Assembly: GCF_024699925.1 (NCBI RefSeq)
Contig: NZ_JAJOMX010000001.1
Coordinates: forward strand, 4,564,001 to 4,628,000
Direction of reading: 5' to 3'
Source of the DNA: Mesorhizobium sp. J428
GTDB lineage: Bacteria; Pseudomonadota; Alphaproteobacteria; Rhizobiales; Rhizobiaceae
Length of the DNA stretch: 64,000 bases
The notes under the pieces are model-generated. The model was given only the letters and a program-made list of their open reading frames with translations, ran no database searches and was not told the origin of the DNA. Shown piece by piece: positions 7,231 to 15,178 of this stretch. A program made the translations under genes and the position numbers. Each line of letters starts with the position of its first letter. The stretch's first letter is position 1.

Positions 7231-7903
7231 TCGCTATTTTCCTTCTGACTAGAAGAGAAAATATATTGAGGTATCTCTGTTCGCGCACATTAGAAAACCG
7301 GCTAGGAGAAGTGAAAACGCCGTAGCGAGGAATCTTCACCACAGCTTCGAGCGGGTTACTCATGATTCCATACACTTTGCATAGCTGGGTTGCTACTAGC
7401 AGAGGCCCAGAGAGAAATGATGCTCCCGGGCTAGTTGTGAATGCCCACTTTGGAGTTCTCTCACTCCCTGTTGCTAGTGCTGAATATTGACTCATAGAGA
7501 ACGTTCGCTTCTCCATGAGGCTCTCAGTCTGATTGCGCCGTTTGCTTTTTTCCGACTTGAGCGCGACGGTGGTAGGGTTCGACAGAGCGAGAGCGACTGC
7601 CGCCTCTGATGAGCGCTCACCGACTTTACCGGCGGTAATCTCGAAATTGACATCTACGCTCATATTAGGGGTGTGATTTGCGAACCATGTTTCTGGTGGC
7701 GAATGTGCGCCTTGGATATTGAGTTCAAGAAAAAAGCTCCTCAGAAGAATTCTAACCGAGAACGGCCCAATAGAATATTCGTCTTCAGAGCAATTGCACC
7801 AAGCGAATAACGATTGGCCGTCATCGTTTGATGATCGAAATTCAAGCGATACGTTTACGAGGTTAGAGTGGTGACTATTCAATTCTCTCTCCTCACACCT
7901 CAC
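7139..7903 (-). CDS. Unknown protein, first gene of AT-rich pair
   Basis: A 254-aa ORF with no family I recognise. The N-terminal half is rich in alternating hydrophobic residues (VNVSLEFRSSNDDGQSLF, FSVRILLRSFFLELNIQG), suggesting a beta-sandwich. The middle is Ser/Lys-rich, and the C-terminal part (NVREQRYLNIFSLLVRRKIA) looks helical. The GTG at 7903 overlaps the end of uvrD by 11 bases; a TTG at 7882, just after GAGGAG, is a more likely start. Base composition is AT-rich as in the downstream gene. Function unknown; a mobile accessory or defence role is only a guess from position and composition. Confidence 0.55.
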   Translation of the reverse strand: MRCEERELNSHHSNLVNVSLEFRSSNDDGQSLFAWCNCSEDEYSIGPFSVRILLRSFFLELNIQGAHSPPETWFANHTPNMSVDVNFEITAGKVGERSSEAAVALALSNPTTVALKSEKSKRRNQTESLMEKRTFSMSQYSALATGSERTPKWAFTTSPGASFLSGPLLVATQLCKVYGIMSNPLEAVVKIPRYGVFTSPSRFSNVREQRYLNIFSLLVRRKIANERIVFEAIEGRRPTVNSRKTKKITLNKIS

Positions 7904-10631
7904 TTACAAACCCGTCCAGCACCCTCTTCTGCCCCGCCTTGTCAAAGTCGATCGTCAGCTTGTTCCCGTCGATCGCGGCAATGTTCCCATTCCCGAACTT
8001 CTGATGAAACACCCGATCCCCGACATGGAACTTTGATGGTTCCGTCGCCACCGACTTTGCCACCAGTTCGCCTTCGATGGTGCGGCCTTTGATCGAGCCG
8101 CGGCCAGCGCCGTAGCCGGAGTCGGTTTCGCCGTAGCCGATGCGTTCGACGGCGTGGCCGGAGCGGGTGCCCCAGTTGCGGTCGGTGGCCTCGGTGCGGT
8201 TCTGTTGCGCGCGGGCCCAGCCGGGAGTGGCGTAGGTGTTGGAAAAGGCGCCGGAGCCGCCGGTGTCGCGACCGGCCGAACCGCCACCGACCTGGTCGCC
8301 GCGAGCGCCGACCGAGTCGAAGCGGGAGGCGCCGTAGGGGTTTTGCCGGCCGGCGAAGCCGCCCCCCTGATGTCCGCCGCGGCCCGACGCAAAGCCGCCA
8401 CCGCCATAGGGGGCCGAGTAGCCGCCGTAGGAGTTGCCGGCATCCGCAACCTCGACATGGGCTTCCGGCAGCTCATCGAGGAAGCGCGACGGGATGGTGG
8501 ACTGCCACAGGCCGTGGATGCGGCGGTTGGAGACGAACCAGATGTGCAGGTTCTTCTTGGCGCGGGTGAGCCCGACATAGGCCAGCCGCCGCTCCTCTTC
8601 CAGGCCGGTGCGGCCGCCTTCGTCCAGCGCGCGCTGGTGGGGGAAGAGGCCTTCCTCCCATCCGGGCAGGAAGACGGTCTCGAATTCGAGGCCCTTGGCG
8701 GAGTGCAGCGTCATGATCGAGACGGCGTCTAATTCGGCGTTCTGCTCGGCATCCATGACGAGCGCGACATGCTCCAGGAAGGAGCGCAGCGACTCGTAGT
8801 CCTCCATCGAGCGGATGAGTTCCTTCAGGTTTTCGAGCCGGCCGGGCGCCTCGGCCGACTTGTCGGCCTTCCACATATCGATATAGCCGCTCTCCTCCAG
8901 AATCTGCTCGGCGAGCTCGGTGTGGGCGGTGGTCTCGATCGCCTCCTGCCAGCGGCCGAAATTGGCGACGACCTCGCGCAGCGCTGCACGCGGTTTCGGC
9001 TTCATCTCGTCGCTCTCGGCGAGCTTGCCTGCGGCTTCCAGCATCGGGACGCGCAAGGCGCGCGCGGTGTCGTGGATCTGGCGCACCGCGCCTTCGCCCA
9101 GCCCCCGCTTGGGCACGTTGACGATGCGCTCGAAGGCGAGGTCGTCCGCTCCTTGAGCCACCACGCGGAAATAGGCCATCGCGTCGCGGATCTCCTGGCG
9201 CTCGTAGAAGCGCGGGCCGCCGATGACGCGGTAGTTGAGGCCGAGCGTGACGAAGCGGTCCTCGAACTCCCGCATCTGGAAGGAGGCGCGGACGAGGATG
9301 GCCATGTCGTTCAAGGCGTGGCCACGGCGCTGCGCCTGCTCGATCTCCTCGCCGATGGCGCGGGCCTCTTCCTCGGAATCCCAGGCGGCGTGGACCTGGA
9401 CTTTTGCGTCCTCGGGGTCGGCATGGTCTGTGAACAGCGTCTTGCCGAGCCGGCCCTCGTTGTGGGCGATGAGATGCGAGGCGGCCCCCAGGATGTGGGC
9501 GGTGGAGCGGTAATTGCGCTCCAGCCGGATGATGGTGGCGCCGGGGAAATCCTTGTCGAAGCGCAGGATGTTGTCGACCTCGGCGCCGCGCCAGCCGTAG
9601 ATGGACTGGTCGTCGTCGCCGACGCAGCAAATGTTGACGGTGGGCCTTTCCTTCTCCCCGTTCACGGGGAGAAGGTGGTCCGCAGGACCGGATGAGGGGC
9701 TGGCGCCAAGCTCGGCAAGGTTTGCGCCGCCCCTCATCTGCCTGCCGGCATCTTCTCCCCGTGAACGGGGAGAAGAACGCTCTCCGCCTGACCGCTGTGC
9801 CAGGAGTCTGAGCCACATGTGCTGCGCGGTGTTGGTGTCCTGGTATTCGTCGACGAGGATGTATTTGAAGCGGCGGTGGTAGTCGGCGAGCACGTCCGGA
9901 TGGTCGCGGAAGATGCGGATGGGGTGGAGGAGGAGGTCGCCGAAGTCGCAGGCGTTGAGGCTCTTCAGCCGGTCCTGGTAGGCGGCGTAGAGTTCGCGGC
10001 CCTTGCCGTTGGCAAACGCACGCGCGTCGCCTTCGGGGATGTCCTTCGGCGCCAGACCCTTGTTCTTCCAGCCGTCGATCATCTGCGCGAACTGGCGGGC
10101 CGGCCAGCGCTTGTCGTCGAGGTTTTCCGCCTGGATCAGCTGCTTCAGCAGGCGGATGACGTCGTCGGTGTCCAGAATGGTGAAGCCGGATTTGAGGCCG
10201 GCGAGCTCGGCGTGGCGGCGGAGAATCTTGACGCCGATCGAGTGGAACGTGCCGAGCCAGGGCATGCCTTCGGCCGAGCCTTCGCCGATCAGCACCGCGA
10301 TGCGCTGCTTCATCTCGCGCGCGGCCTTGTTGGTGAAGGTGACGGCGAGAATCTGCGACGGAAAGGCGAGCCCCAGCGACAGGATGTGGGCGATGCGGGT
10401 GGTGAGCACGCGCGTCTTGCCGGTGCCCGCACCCGCGAGGACCAGCACGGGGCCCTCGGTGGTCTCGACGGCGAGCCGCTGCTCCAGGTTCAGGCCCTGG
10501 AGATAGGCGGGCTCGGCCGCGTGGCCGCCGCGCGCGGCCATGGCGCGGGCCGCAAGCCCGCCGGGCGCGCGCTGCGGGGCACTTCGCGCGGCGTCGAAGA
10601 AGGGCATGTCGTCGTCAGGGTAGTCCACCAT
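7893..10631 (-). CDS. uvrD: ATP-dependent DNA helicase UvrD/PcrA
   Basis: A 912-aa superfamily 1A 3'-5' helicase acting in nucleotide-excision and mismatch repair and in clearing replication forks. Motifs include Q/LNLEQRLAVE, Walker A LAGAGTGKTRVL (about 65-76), TFTNKAAREMK, Walker B VDEYQDTN, DDDQSIYGWRGAEVDNILRF, ERNYRSTAHIL, TLHSAKGLEFETVFLPGWEE and VGLTRAKKNLHIW. The C-terminal 170 residues are Gly-rich and end in a Tudor-like segment, VGDRVFHQKFGNGNIAAIDG. A RIME-like repeat is inserted in frame at about residues 286-327, between LWLRLLAQ and NICCVGDDD. It divides the helicase from the Cpx-like operon, with which it is divergent. Confidence 0.97.
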   Translation of the reverse strand: MVDYPDDDMPFFDAARSAPQRAPGGLAARAMAARGGHAAEPAYLQGLNLEQRLAVETTEGPVLVLAGAGTGKTRVLTTRIAHILSLGLAFPSQILAVTFTNKAAREMKQRIAVLIGEGSAEGMPWLGTFHSIGVKILRRHAELAGLKSGFTILDTDDVIRLLKQLIQAENLDDKRWPARQFAQMIDGWKNKGLAPKDIPEGDARAFANGKGRELYAAYQDRLKSLNACDFGDLLLHPIRIFRDHPDVLADYHRRFKYILVDEYQDTNTAQHMWLRLLAQRSGGERSSPRSRGEDAGRQMRGGANLAELGASPSSGPADHLLPVNGEKERPTVNICCVGDDDQSIYGWRGAEVDNILRFDKDFPGATIIRLERNYRSTAHILGAASHLIAHNEGRLGKTLFTDHADPEDAKVQVHAAWDSEEEARAIGEEIEQAQRRGHALNDMAILVRASFQMREFEDRFVTLGLNYRVIGGPRFYERQEIRDAMAYFRVVAQGADDLAFERIVNVPKRGLGEGAVRQIHDTARALRVPMLEAAGKLAESDEMKPKPRAALREVVANFGRWQEAIETTAHTELAEQILEESGYIDMWKADKSAEAPGRLENLKELIRSMEDYESLRSFLEHVALVMDAEQNAELDAVSIMTLHSAKGLEFETVFLPGWEEGLFPHQRALDEGGRTGLEEERRLAYVGLTRAKKNLHIWFVSNRRIHGLWQSTIPSRFLDELPEAHVEVADAGNSYGGYSAPYGGGGFASGRGGHQGGGFAGRQNPYGASRFDSVGARGDQVGGGSAGRDTGGSGAFSNTYATPGWARAQQNRTEATDRNWGTRSGHAVERIGYGETDSGYGAGRGSIKGRTIEGELVAKSVATEPSKFHVGDRVFHQKFGNGNIAAIDGNKLTIDFDKAGQKRVLDGFVSEV
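9651..9775. repeat. RIME-like element inside uvrD
   Basis: A 125-bp element made of two palindromes, CTTCTCCCCGTTCACGGGGA at 9651 (complete to 9674) and the near-identical TCTCCCCGTGAACGGGGAGA near 9753 (complete 9752-9775). The arms between them mirror each other (GGATGAGGGGC / GCCCCTCATC). The same modules occur at 54784-54911. Here the element is translated as part of UvrD without a stop. Confidence 0.85.
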
Positions 10632-10710
10632 TTGTTCCGAATGTAGTGATTCGGGACCGAAAGGCCAGAACAGGGGCGCATGAGGCCTCGCGACGCACGC
10701 GCGGCGCCAC

Positions 10711-10725
10711 TTTACACTTCTTTAC
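10711..10725 (-). promoter_or_regulatory. CpxR-type box upstream of cpxP-like operon
   Basis: TTTACACTTCTTTAC on the plus strand reads GTAAAGAAGTGTAAA on the minus strand, an exact GTAAA-N5-GTAAA tandem, the consensus described for enterobacterial CpxR. It lies 88 bp before the ATG of the Spy/CpxP-like gene and in the divergent region shared with uvrD, a position suited to autoregulation. That this OmpR-class regulator reads the same box is an inference. Confidence 0.6.
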
Positions 10726-10812
10726 ATTCGCCGCGAACGGCGGAAATGTCCCGACCCTAATGTGCCCCCATACCAGCAGGGTCGCTGGACGAGATCCAAG
10801 AGGAGCACGAAG

Positions 10813-11361
10813 ATGAGCAACCAGGACAATTCGAAGGCGAGCTATGAAGGCCCGGTGATCGACCATGATCCGAACGAGCCGAAGCGCAGCGGGCCGTCCG
10901 GCCTGACCTTCGTCGTCGGTGTCGGCCTCGCGGCGCTGATCGCGATCGGCGCGGGCGCTGCGATCGCGCAGGGGATCGGAAAGGGGCCGGGCGGATTCGG
11001 CGGCCACATGGGCATGCGCTTCGCCGAGCATCGCTTCGAGAGGATCATGGACGAGATCGACGCCACCGACGAGCAGCAGGACAAGATCTGGGCGATCGTC
11101 GACCGGACGCGCGCCGAGATGCGGCCGATGGGCCGCGAGTTCCGCGGCATGCGCGAGGAGGTGGCGACGCTGCTTTCGGCGCCGACCATTGACAAGGCGG
11201 CGGTCGAGGCGCTGCGCGTCAAGCGTATCGCCGAGGTGGACGAGGCCTCGAAGAAGGCGGTGGCCGCCATCGTCGAGGCGGCCGAGGTGCTGACGCCCGA
11301 GCAGCGCGCCAAGCTTGCCGCGGAAATGAAGGACATGCATGAGGGTCGCGGCCGCTGGTGA
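10813..11361 (+). CDS. Spy/CpxP-like periplasmic stress protein
   Basis: A 182-aa protein with a cytoplasmic-side N-terminal 35 residues, one membrane segment (LTFVVGVGLAALIAIGAGAA) and a helical periplasmic domain. That domain carries the LTxxQ-type motifs in degenerate form (DATDEQQDKIWAIVDRTRAE and LTPEQRAKLAAEMKDMHEG). Such proteins damp a partner histidine kinase and may act as ATP-independent chaperones or metal sensors. AAGAGGAGC precedes the ATG. It is followed after 24 bp by a response regulator and then a histidine kinase, so it is the probable inhibitor of that kinase, as CpxP is of CpxA. Confidence 0.82.
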   Translation: MSNQDNSKASYEGPVIDHDPNEPKRSGPSGLTFVVGVGLAALIAIGAGAAIAQGIGKGPGGFGGHMGMRFAEHRFERIMDEIDATDEQQDKIWAIVDRTRAEMRPMGREFRGMREEVATLLSAPTIDKAAVEALRVKRIAEVDEASKKAVAAIVEAAEVLTPEQRAKLAAEMKDMHEGRGRW

Positions 11362-11385
11362 GCGACCGGGACGAGAGGATGAGAC

Positions 11386-12078
11386 ATGGCGGACGAGGTT
11401 TTGATCGTCGACGATGATGCGCGCCTCGCCGCCATGCTTTGCGAATATCTGTCTGCGAACGGGTTTTCCGTCGCGACCGCGGGCAGCGGCCGCGCGGGCG
11501 TCGAGGCTCTGCGGCGGCGAACTCCGGCCGCGGTGATCCTCGACGTCATGCTGCCGGACATCGACGGCTTCGAGGCCTGCCGGCAGATCCGCGCCTTCTC
11601 CGACGTGCCGATACTGATGCTGACGGCGAAGGGCGAGGAGACGGACCGGATCGTCGGGCTGGAGCTGGGCGCGGACGACTACCTGCCGAAGCCGTTCAAC
11701 CCTCGCGAGCTTCTGGCGCGGCTGAAGGCGATCTTGCGCCGCCGCTCGGCGCCCGAGGATCGTCGCATCATGCGCTTCGGCCGGCTGGAGATCGATCCGG
11801 GCTCGCGTGCCGTGCGCATCGACGGGGCGGACCGGCCGCTGACCAGCCACCAGTTCGACCTGCTGGTGGCGCTGGCTGAGAATGCCGGCCGCACGCTGTC
11901 GCGCGAGCAGCTGATGGACAGGGTGAAGGGCGAGGAGCTGGAGGCGTTCGACCGTTCGATCGACGTGCACGTCTCGCGCATCCGCGCCGCGATCGAGACC
12001 GACCCGAAGAACCCGCGCCGGCTGATCACGGTGCGCGGCGCCGGCTATGTCTTCGCGCGCTACCAGGACGACGCATGA
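11386..12078 (+). CDS. OmpR-family response regulator, CpxR-like
   Basis: A 230-aa regulator. The receiver domain has the acidic pocket DD9-10, phospho-acceptor Asp53 in VILDVMLPDIDG and Lys in DDYLPKPFNPREL. The C-terminal winged helix is typical of OmpR/PhoB (LTSHQFDLLVALAENAGRTL, then DVHVSRIRAAIETDP and ITVRGAGYVFAR). Its stop lies two bases before the kinase start. The GTAAA-N5-GTAAA box before the operon suggests it activates its own operon. The naming as CpxR rests on context; the receiver and DNA-binding domains alone do not separate CpxR from other OmpR members. Confidence 0.9.
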   Translation: MADEVLIVDDDARLAAMLCEYLSANGFSVATAGSGRAGVEALRRRTPAAVILDVMLPDIDGFEACRQIRAFSDVPILMLTAKGEETDRIVGLELGADDYLPKPFNPRELLARLKAILRRRSAPEDRRIMRFGRLEIDPGSRAVRIDGADRPLTSHQFDLLVALAENAGRTLSREQLMDRVKGEELEAFDRSIDVHVSRIRAAIETDPKNPRRLITVRGAGYVFARYQDDA

Positions 12079-12079
12079 G

Positions 12080-13405
12080 ATGAGGATCTTCCGAATCCTG
12101 CGCGGTCGTCTCTTCGTCCGGATTTATCTCACGGTGCTGTTGTCGCTGGCGGCCGTCGCGGTAGCGAGCGGGCTCTATTGGGTGTCCGCGATCGACCGCG
12201 AGGAAGTGGGCTGGGCGCAGCGCCGCGACCGGTTTATCGCCGAGATGCTGCCGACCGGCGAGGACCCCGTGCTGACGCAGGCGACGGTCGAGCGGTTCGC
12301 CAGGGCCTTCCACGCCGACATCGCGCTCTATTCCGCAGACCGCCGACTGCTCGCCGCGGCCGGCGACCAGCTTCCGCCGCCGCCGCGCCGGGGGTGGTTC
12401 GACAACAAGGATGAGGACGACGATGACGACGGCGGCTGGTTCGACGAGCGCGAGCGCAAGAAGCCATTCGTGATCGACCTGCCGGACGGGCGGGCGCTGG
12501 TGGCGCGCATCGATGCGCCGTGGGATGGACCGAAGCGCGGCGCGCTCGGCTATCTGGCGTTGATTGCGGCGGTGATCGCGCTTGTGGCCTATCCGTTCGT
12601 GCGGCAATTGACGCGGCGGCTCGAGAGCCTGCGCGCCGGCGTGGAGGCTTTCGGCAAGGGCGACCTTGTCACACGCGTGCCGGTCAAGGGCAGGGACGAG
12701 GTTGCGGCCGTGGCGAAAAGCTTCAATGCGGCGGCCGAGCGGATCGAGCGGCTGGTCGGTGCGCACCGCGCGCTTTTGGCGAATGCCAGCCACGAACTGA
12801 GGTCGCCGGTGACGCGGCTGAGGATGGCGATGGACCTCTATGAGAACCCGCAGGATGGGATCTCGATGGACGGGCGGGCGCGCGACGAGATGCTGCGCAA
12901 TCTCGGCGAGATCGACCAACTGGTGGATGAGATCCTGCTCGCCAGCCGCCTCGACCATGTGAAGGGCCTGGAGCGGGCGGAGCCGCTCGATCTGTTCGCG
13001 CTGGTCGCGGAGGAATGCGCCCGGCACGGCATCGAGGCGACGGGCGCGCCGGCCGAGGTGAAAGGCGACGCGCGGCTTCTGACGCGGCTGACGCGCAACC
13101 TTGTGGTCAATGCGCTGCGGCACGGGCGCCCGCCGGTCGAGGTCGAGGTGAGGGCGCAGGGAACGCGCGTGCAACTCACCGTCCGCGATCATGGCGACGG
13201 CTTGCCGACGGGCGAGGAGACGCGGGTCTTCGAGCCGTTCTACCGCCCGGCGGGGCGCAGCGAGGCGGCCGGCGGCTGGGGACTGGGCCTCGCGCTGGTG
13301 CGCCAGATCGCGGAACACCATGGCGGCTCGGTTAGCGTAACGAATGCCGAAAGCGGCGGGGCGCGCTTCGTGGTCGACCTGCCGGCCGCAGTGACGCGAA
13401 GGTAA
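12080..13405 (+). CDS. Sensor histidine kinase, CpxA-like
   Basis: A 441-aa membrane kinase: membrane segments at about 12-35 and 155-173, a periplasmic sensor domain between them, HAMP at about 175-225, a HisKA box with His238 in NASHELRSPVTRL, and an HATPase_c domain with N-box NLVVNALRHG and DHGDGLP and GWGLGLALVRQ motifs. The sensor contains a striking acidic run, DEDDDDDGG, at about 111-119, which could bind cations. It is the partner of the regulator just upstream. Start chosen at 12080 because it directly follows the upstream stop and gives a normal N-terminus. Confidence 0.9.
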   Translation: MRIFRILRGRLFVRIYLTVLLSLAAVAVASGLYWVSAIDREEVGWAQRRDRFIAEMLPTGEDPVLTQATVERFARAFHADIALYSADRRLLAAAGDQLPPPPRRGWFDNKDEDDDDDGGWFDERERKKPFVIDLPDGRALVARIDAPWDGPKRGALGYLALIAAVIALVAYPFVRQLTRRLESLRAGVEAFGKGDLVTRVPVKGRDEVAAVAKSFNAAAERIERLVGAHRALLANASHELRSPVTRLRMAMDLYENPQDGISMDGRARDEMLRNLGEIDQLVDEILLASRLDHVKGLERAEPLDLFALVAEECARHGIEATGAPAEVKGDARLLTRLTRNLVVNALRHGRPPVEVEVRAQGTRVQLTVRDHGDGLPTGEETRVFEPFYRPAGRSEAAGGWGLGLALVRQIAEHHGGSVSVTNAESGGARFVVDLPAAVTRR

Positions 13406-13447
13406 TGACGAAGACGCCCGCGGCACGAACGGGCCGCGGGCTCCTCC

Positions 13448-13765
13448 TCAGAGCGTGTCGATCCTGACGATCCGGCAGGCGTCGGCGTCGTTCTCCAGCG
13501 TCAGCTTGACGCTTGCGCCCTTGAGCGTGCCGAACACCACCATCCGGTTGTTGGCGACCTGCTCGACCCGGCCTTGCCGGATGCCTTGGGCTGCCGCCAG
13601 GCTGAGAGACGCGTAACGCGTGCACCACTCAGCCTGGCGGTCCCGACCGCCGGCGCCGCCCAGGCCGCCGGCCGTCTGTGCGATGGCCACCGTGGCCGTG
13701 GCGCCTGCCGCGACGAGCGCCAGGGTGGCGAGGCCTCTCCAACGCTTGCGTCGCGTGCGCGCCAT
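13448..13765 (-). CDS. Small secreted protein of unknown function
   Basis: A 105-aa protein with a cleavable signal peptide: a basic start (MARTRRKRWRG), a hydrophobic core and a likely cut after AIAQ. The mature C-terminal half (QGRVEQVANNRMVVFGTLKG then VKLTLENDADACRIVRI) matches the C-terminal half of the neighbouring 128-aa protein at about one third of positions, including a conserved NR, a Gly, a VK(V/L)T and a final Cys. The two probably share a small beta domain and may be translated together, being 11 bp apart. I know no named family. Confidence 0.68.
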   Translation of the reverse strand: MARTRRKRWRGLATLALVAAGATATVAIAQTAGGLGGAGGRDRQAEWCTRYASLSLAAAQGIRQGRVEQVANNRMVVFGTLKGASVKLTLENDADACRIVRIDTL

Positions 13766-13776
13766 GGCGGCAATCC

Positions 13777-14163
13777 TCAGAGATAGTTGAAGGAGCGGAC
13801 GGCGCAGTTGTCGCTGTGGCGATACATCGTCACCTTGACCGGCTTGCCCTTGTGGCTGCCGCGCACCGAGATGCGGTTCTCGGAGACGCCGGAGACGTAG
13901 CGCTTCTTCACGCCCATCGACGCGGCGCGGCCGAGAGCGTCACCCTTCGAGCAGTAGCCGCCGTCATAATAGGCGTAGTTGCCGTGATAGCCGTGGCCGT
14001 GGCCGATGCCCACACCGACGCCGACGCCGATACCCACGCCGCCGATGCCGACACCGACGCCAGGGGCGAACCAGATCGAGTCGGCCTTGGCCGGGGCAAG
14101 CGAGCCGGCGAGCGCGGCAATCGCGATCGAAGCGGCGGCGAGGGAGGTCTTGAGAGAAGTCAT
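13777..14163 (-). CDS. Secreted Gly-rich small protein
   Basis: A 128-aa protein with a clear signal peptide ending at AKA-DSI. A Gly/Val repeat (VGVGIGGVGIGVGVGVGIGH) and a His/Tyr-rich patch (HGHGYHGNYAYYDGGYCSKG) follow. The C-terminal domain is VKKRYVSGVSENRISVRGSH then KPVKVTMYRHSDNCAVRSF. That last domain is shared with the protein encoded next to it. The layout resembles small cell-envelope proteins common in Rhizobiales. Function unknown. AAGGACTT precedes the start. Confidence 0.75.
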   Translation of the reverse strand: MTSLKTSLAAASIAIAALAGSLAPAKADSIWFAPGVGVGIGGVGIGVGVGVGIGHGHGYHGNYAYYDGGYCSKGDALGRAASMGVKKRYVSGVSENRISVRGSHKGKPVKVTMYRHSDNCAVRSFNYL

Positions 14164-14352
14164 TGGGAAGTCCTTTCGAAACTTTGTTGCTGATGGACTG
14201 CCTTATCTGGCAACAATGTTTCGCGATCTTGCCGCTGCGGACGCCGTTGCGTTTCAGGAGCGTCACGTCGATGTTGCAGGGCCTCACGCAACAGTGAACG
14301 TGCGCGGGAAGGGCTGGATCGCTATCTAGCGCGCGAAGACAAGGAGAAGACT

Positions 14353-14640
14353 ATGGCGAGATCGACTGTCCTCGTGCCCACCGAACATGCCTCGAAATAT
14401 CTACAGCAGCTCTGCAAGCATTGGACGCACCGTCTCGACGTAACGTTCGATGCGCAGCACGGCACGGTGAAGTTCGAGGGCTCCGTGGCGACGCTGGACG
14501 CCAGGGATAGCGGGCTCGAAGTCGCCGTCGAGGCAACCGACGCTGCAACGCTCGAGAGGATCAAGGGCGCGGTGTCATCGCATCTCGACCGCTTCGCGTT
14601 TCGTGAGGCGCCGCTCAAGTTCGATTGGGTTGATGGGTGA
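14353..14640 (+). CDS. DUF2218 domain protein
   Basis: A 95-aa cytoplasmic protein that is a single DUF2218 domain: TEHASKYLQQLCKHWTHRLD, FDAQHGTVKFEGSVATL, then LERIKGAVSSHLDRFAFREA and a final FDW. Relatives are often found near siderophore uptake genes, but no iron gene is adjacent here, so no role is assigned. AAGGAGAAG precedes the ATG. It stands alone, divergent from the secreted pair, with 190 bp between them. Confidence 0.85.
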   Translation: MARSTVLVPTEHASKYLQQLCKHWTHRLDVTFDAQHGTVKFEGSVATLDARDSGLEVAVEATDAATLERIKGAVSSHLDRFAFREAPLKFDWVDG

Positions 14641-14724
14641 CTTGTCCCATCTGACAGAGACCGCCAGCAATCTTGCGATTGCTTTCGATTCGCCGGCGCT
14701 GTGCTCGCTCGGCTCAATCCCGTC

Positions 14725-15171
14725 CTATTCGGACCACATCGAACGGTATTCCGGCGAGAGCGTGAACCCTACAGGGAGCGTCGAGACCGGGGGTGGGCGC
14801 CGCACTCCTTCGTGCAGATAGCGTAATGCCGCCTGAAGGCCGTGCATCGTATATGGCTTGGCGATCACACCTACGGCGCCGGCGAAGTTGTCCGGAATGC
14901 GCTTTGGATTGGCGGTCATGAAAACCACCATCGAACTCTTCTTCTCGCCGATGTACTGAGCCACATCGACACCGGTCGGGCCGTCAGTCAGGTGAACGTC
15001 GACGAAGGCGACGTCTGCCTCCAAGCCATCCACCATCTTGCGCGCCTGTGCGGAGGAGGTGGCCCATCCGACGACGGTGTGGCCTGCATCCTCAACGAGC
15101 GCCTCAAGTTCCATCGCAAGCAACGCTTCGTCCTCGACGATCAACACCTTCAGAGGATCATAGTGGGTCAT
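14725..15171 (-). CDS. Single-domain response regulator, LovR-like
   Basis: A 148-aa receiver-only protein: VLIVEDEALLAMELEALVED with the acidic pocket, phospho-acceptor Asp58 in VAFVDVHLTDGPTG, a Thr in FMTANPKRIP and Lys in VIAKPYTMHGL. There is no output domain; about 25 residues follow the receiver. It starts seven bases after the LOV kinase stop and is surely its co-transcribed partner. In Caulobacter and Brucella, LOV kinases work with such regulators in the general stress response; the same role here is inference. Start placed at MTHYDP, since the longer upstream frame lies within the kinase gene. Confidence 0.9.
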   Translation of the reverse strand: MTHYDPLKVLIVEDEALLAMELEALVEDAGHTVVGWATSSAQARKMVDGLEADVAFVDVHLTDGPTGVDVAQYIGEKKSSMVVFMTANPKRIPDNFAGAVGVIAKPYTMHGLQAALRYLHEGVRRPPPVSTLPVGFTLSPEYRSMWSE

Positions 15172-15178
15172 AACGAGG

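Noticed and set aside
8769..9695. Plus-strand ORF opposite uvrD
   Set aside because: Antisense to conserved helicase motifs; no own domain or ribosome site.
9640..9790. Intein in UvrD
   Set aside because: Too short, lacks the Cys/Ser and His-Asn splice motifs, and the DNA is a palindromic repeat.
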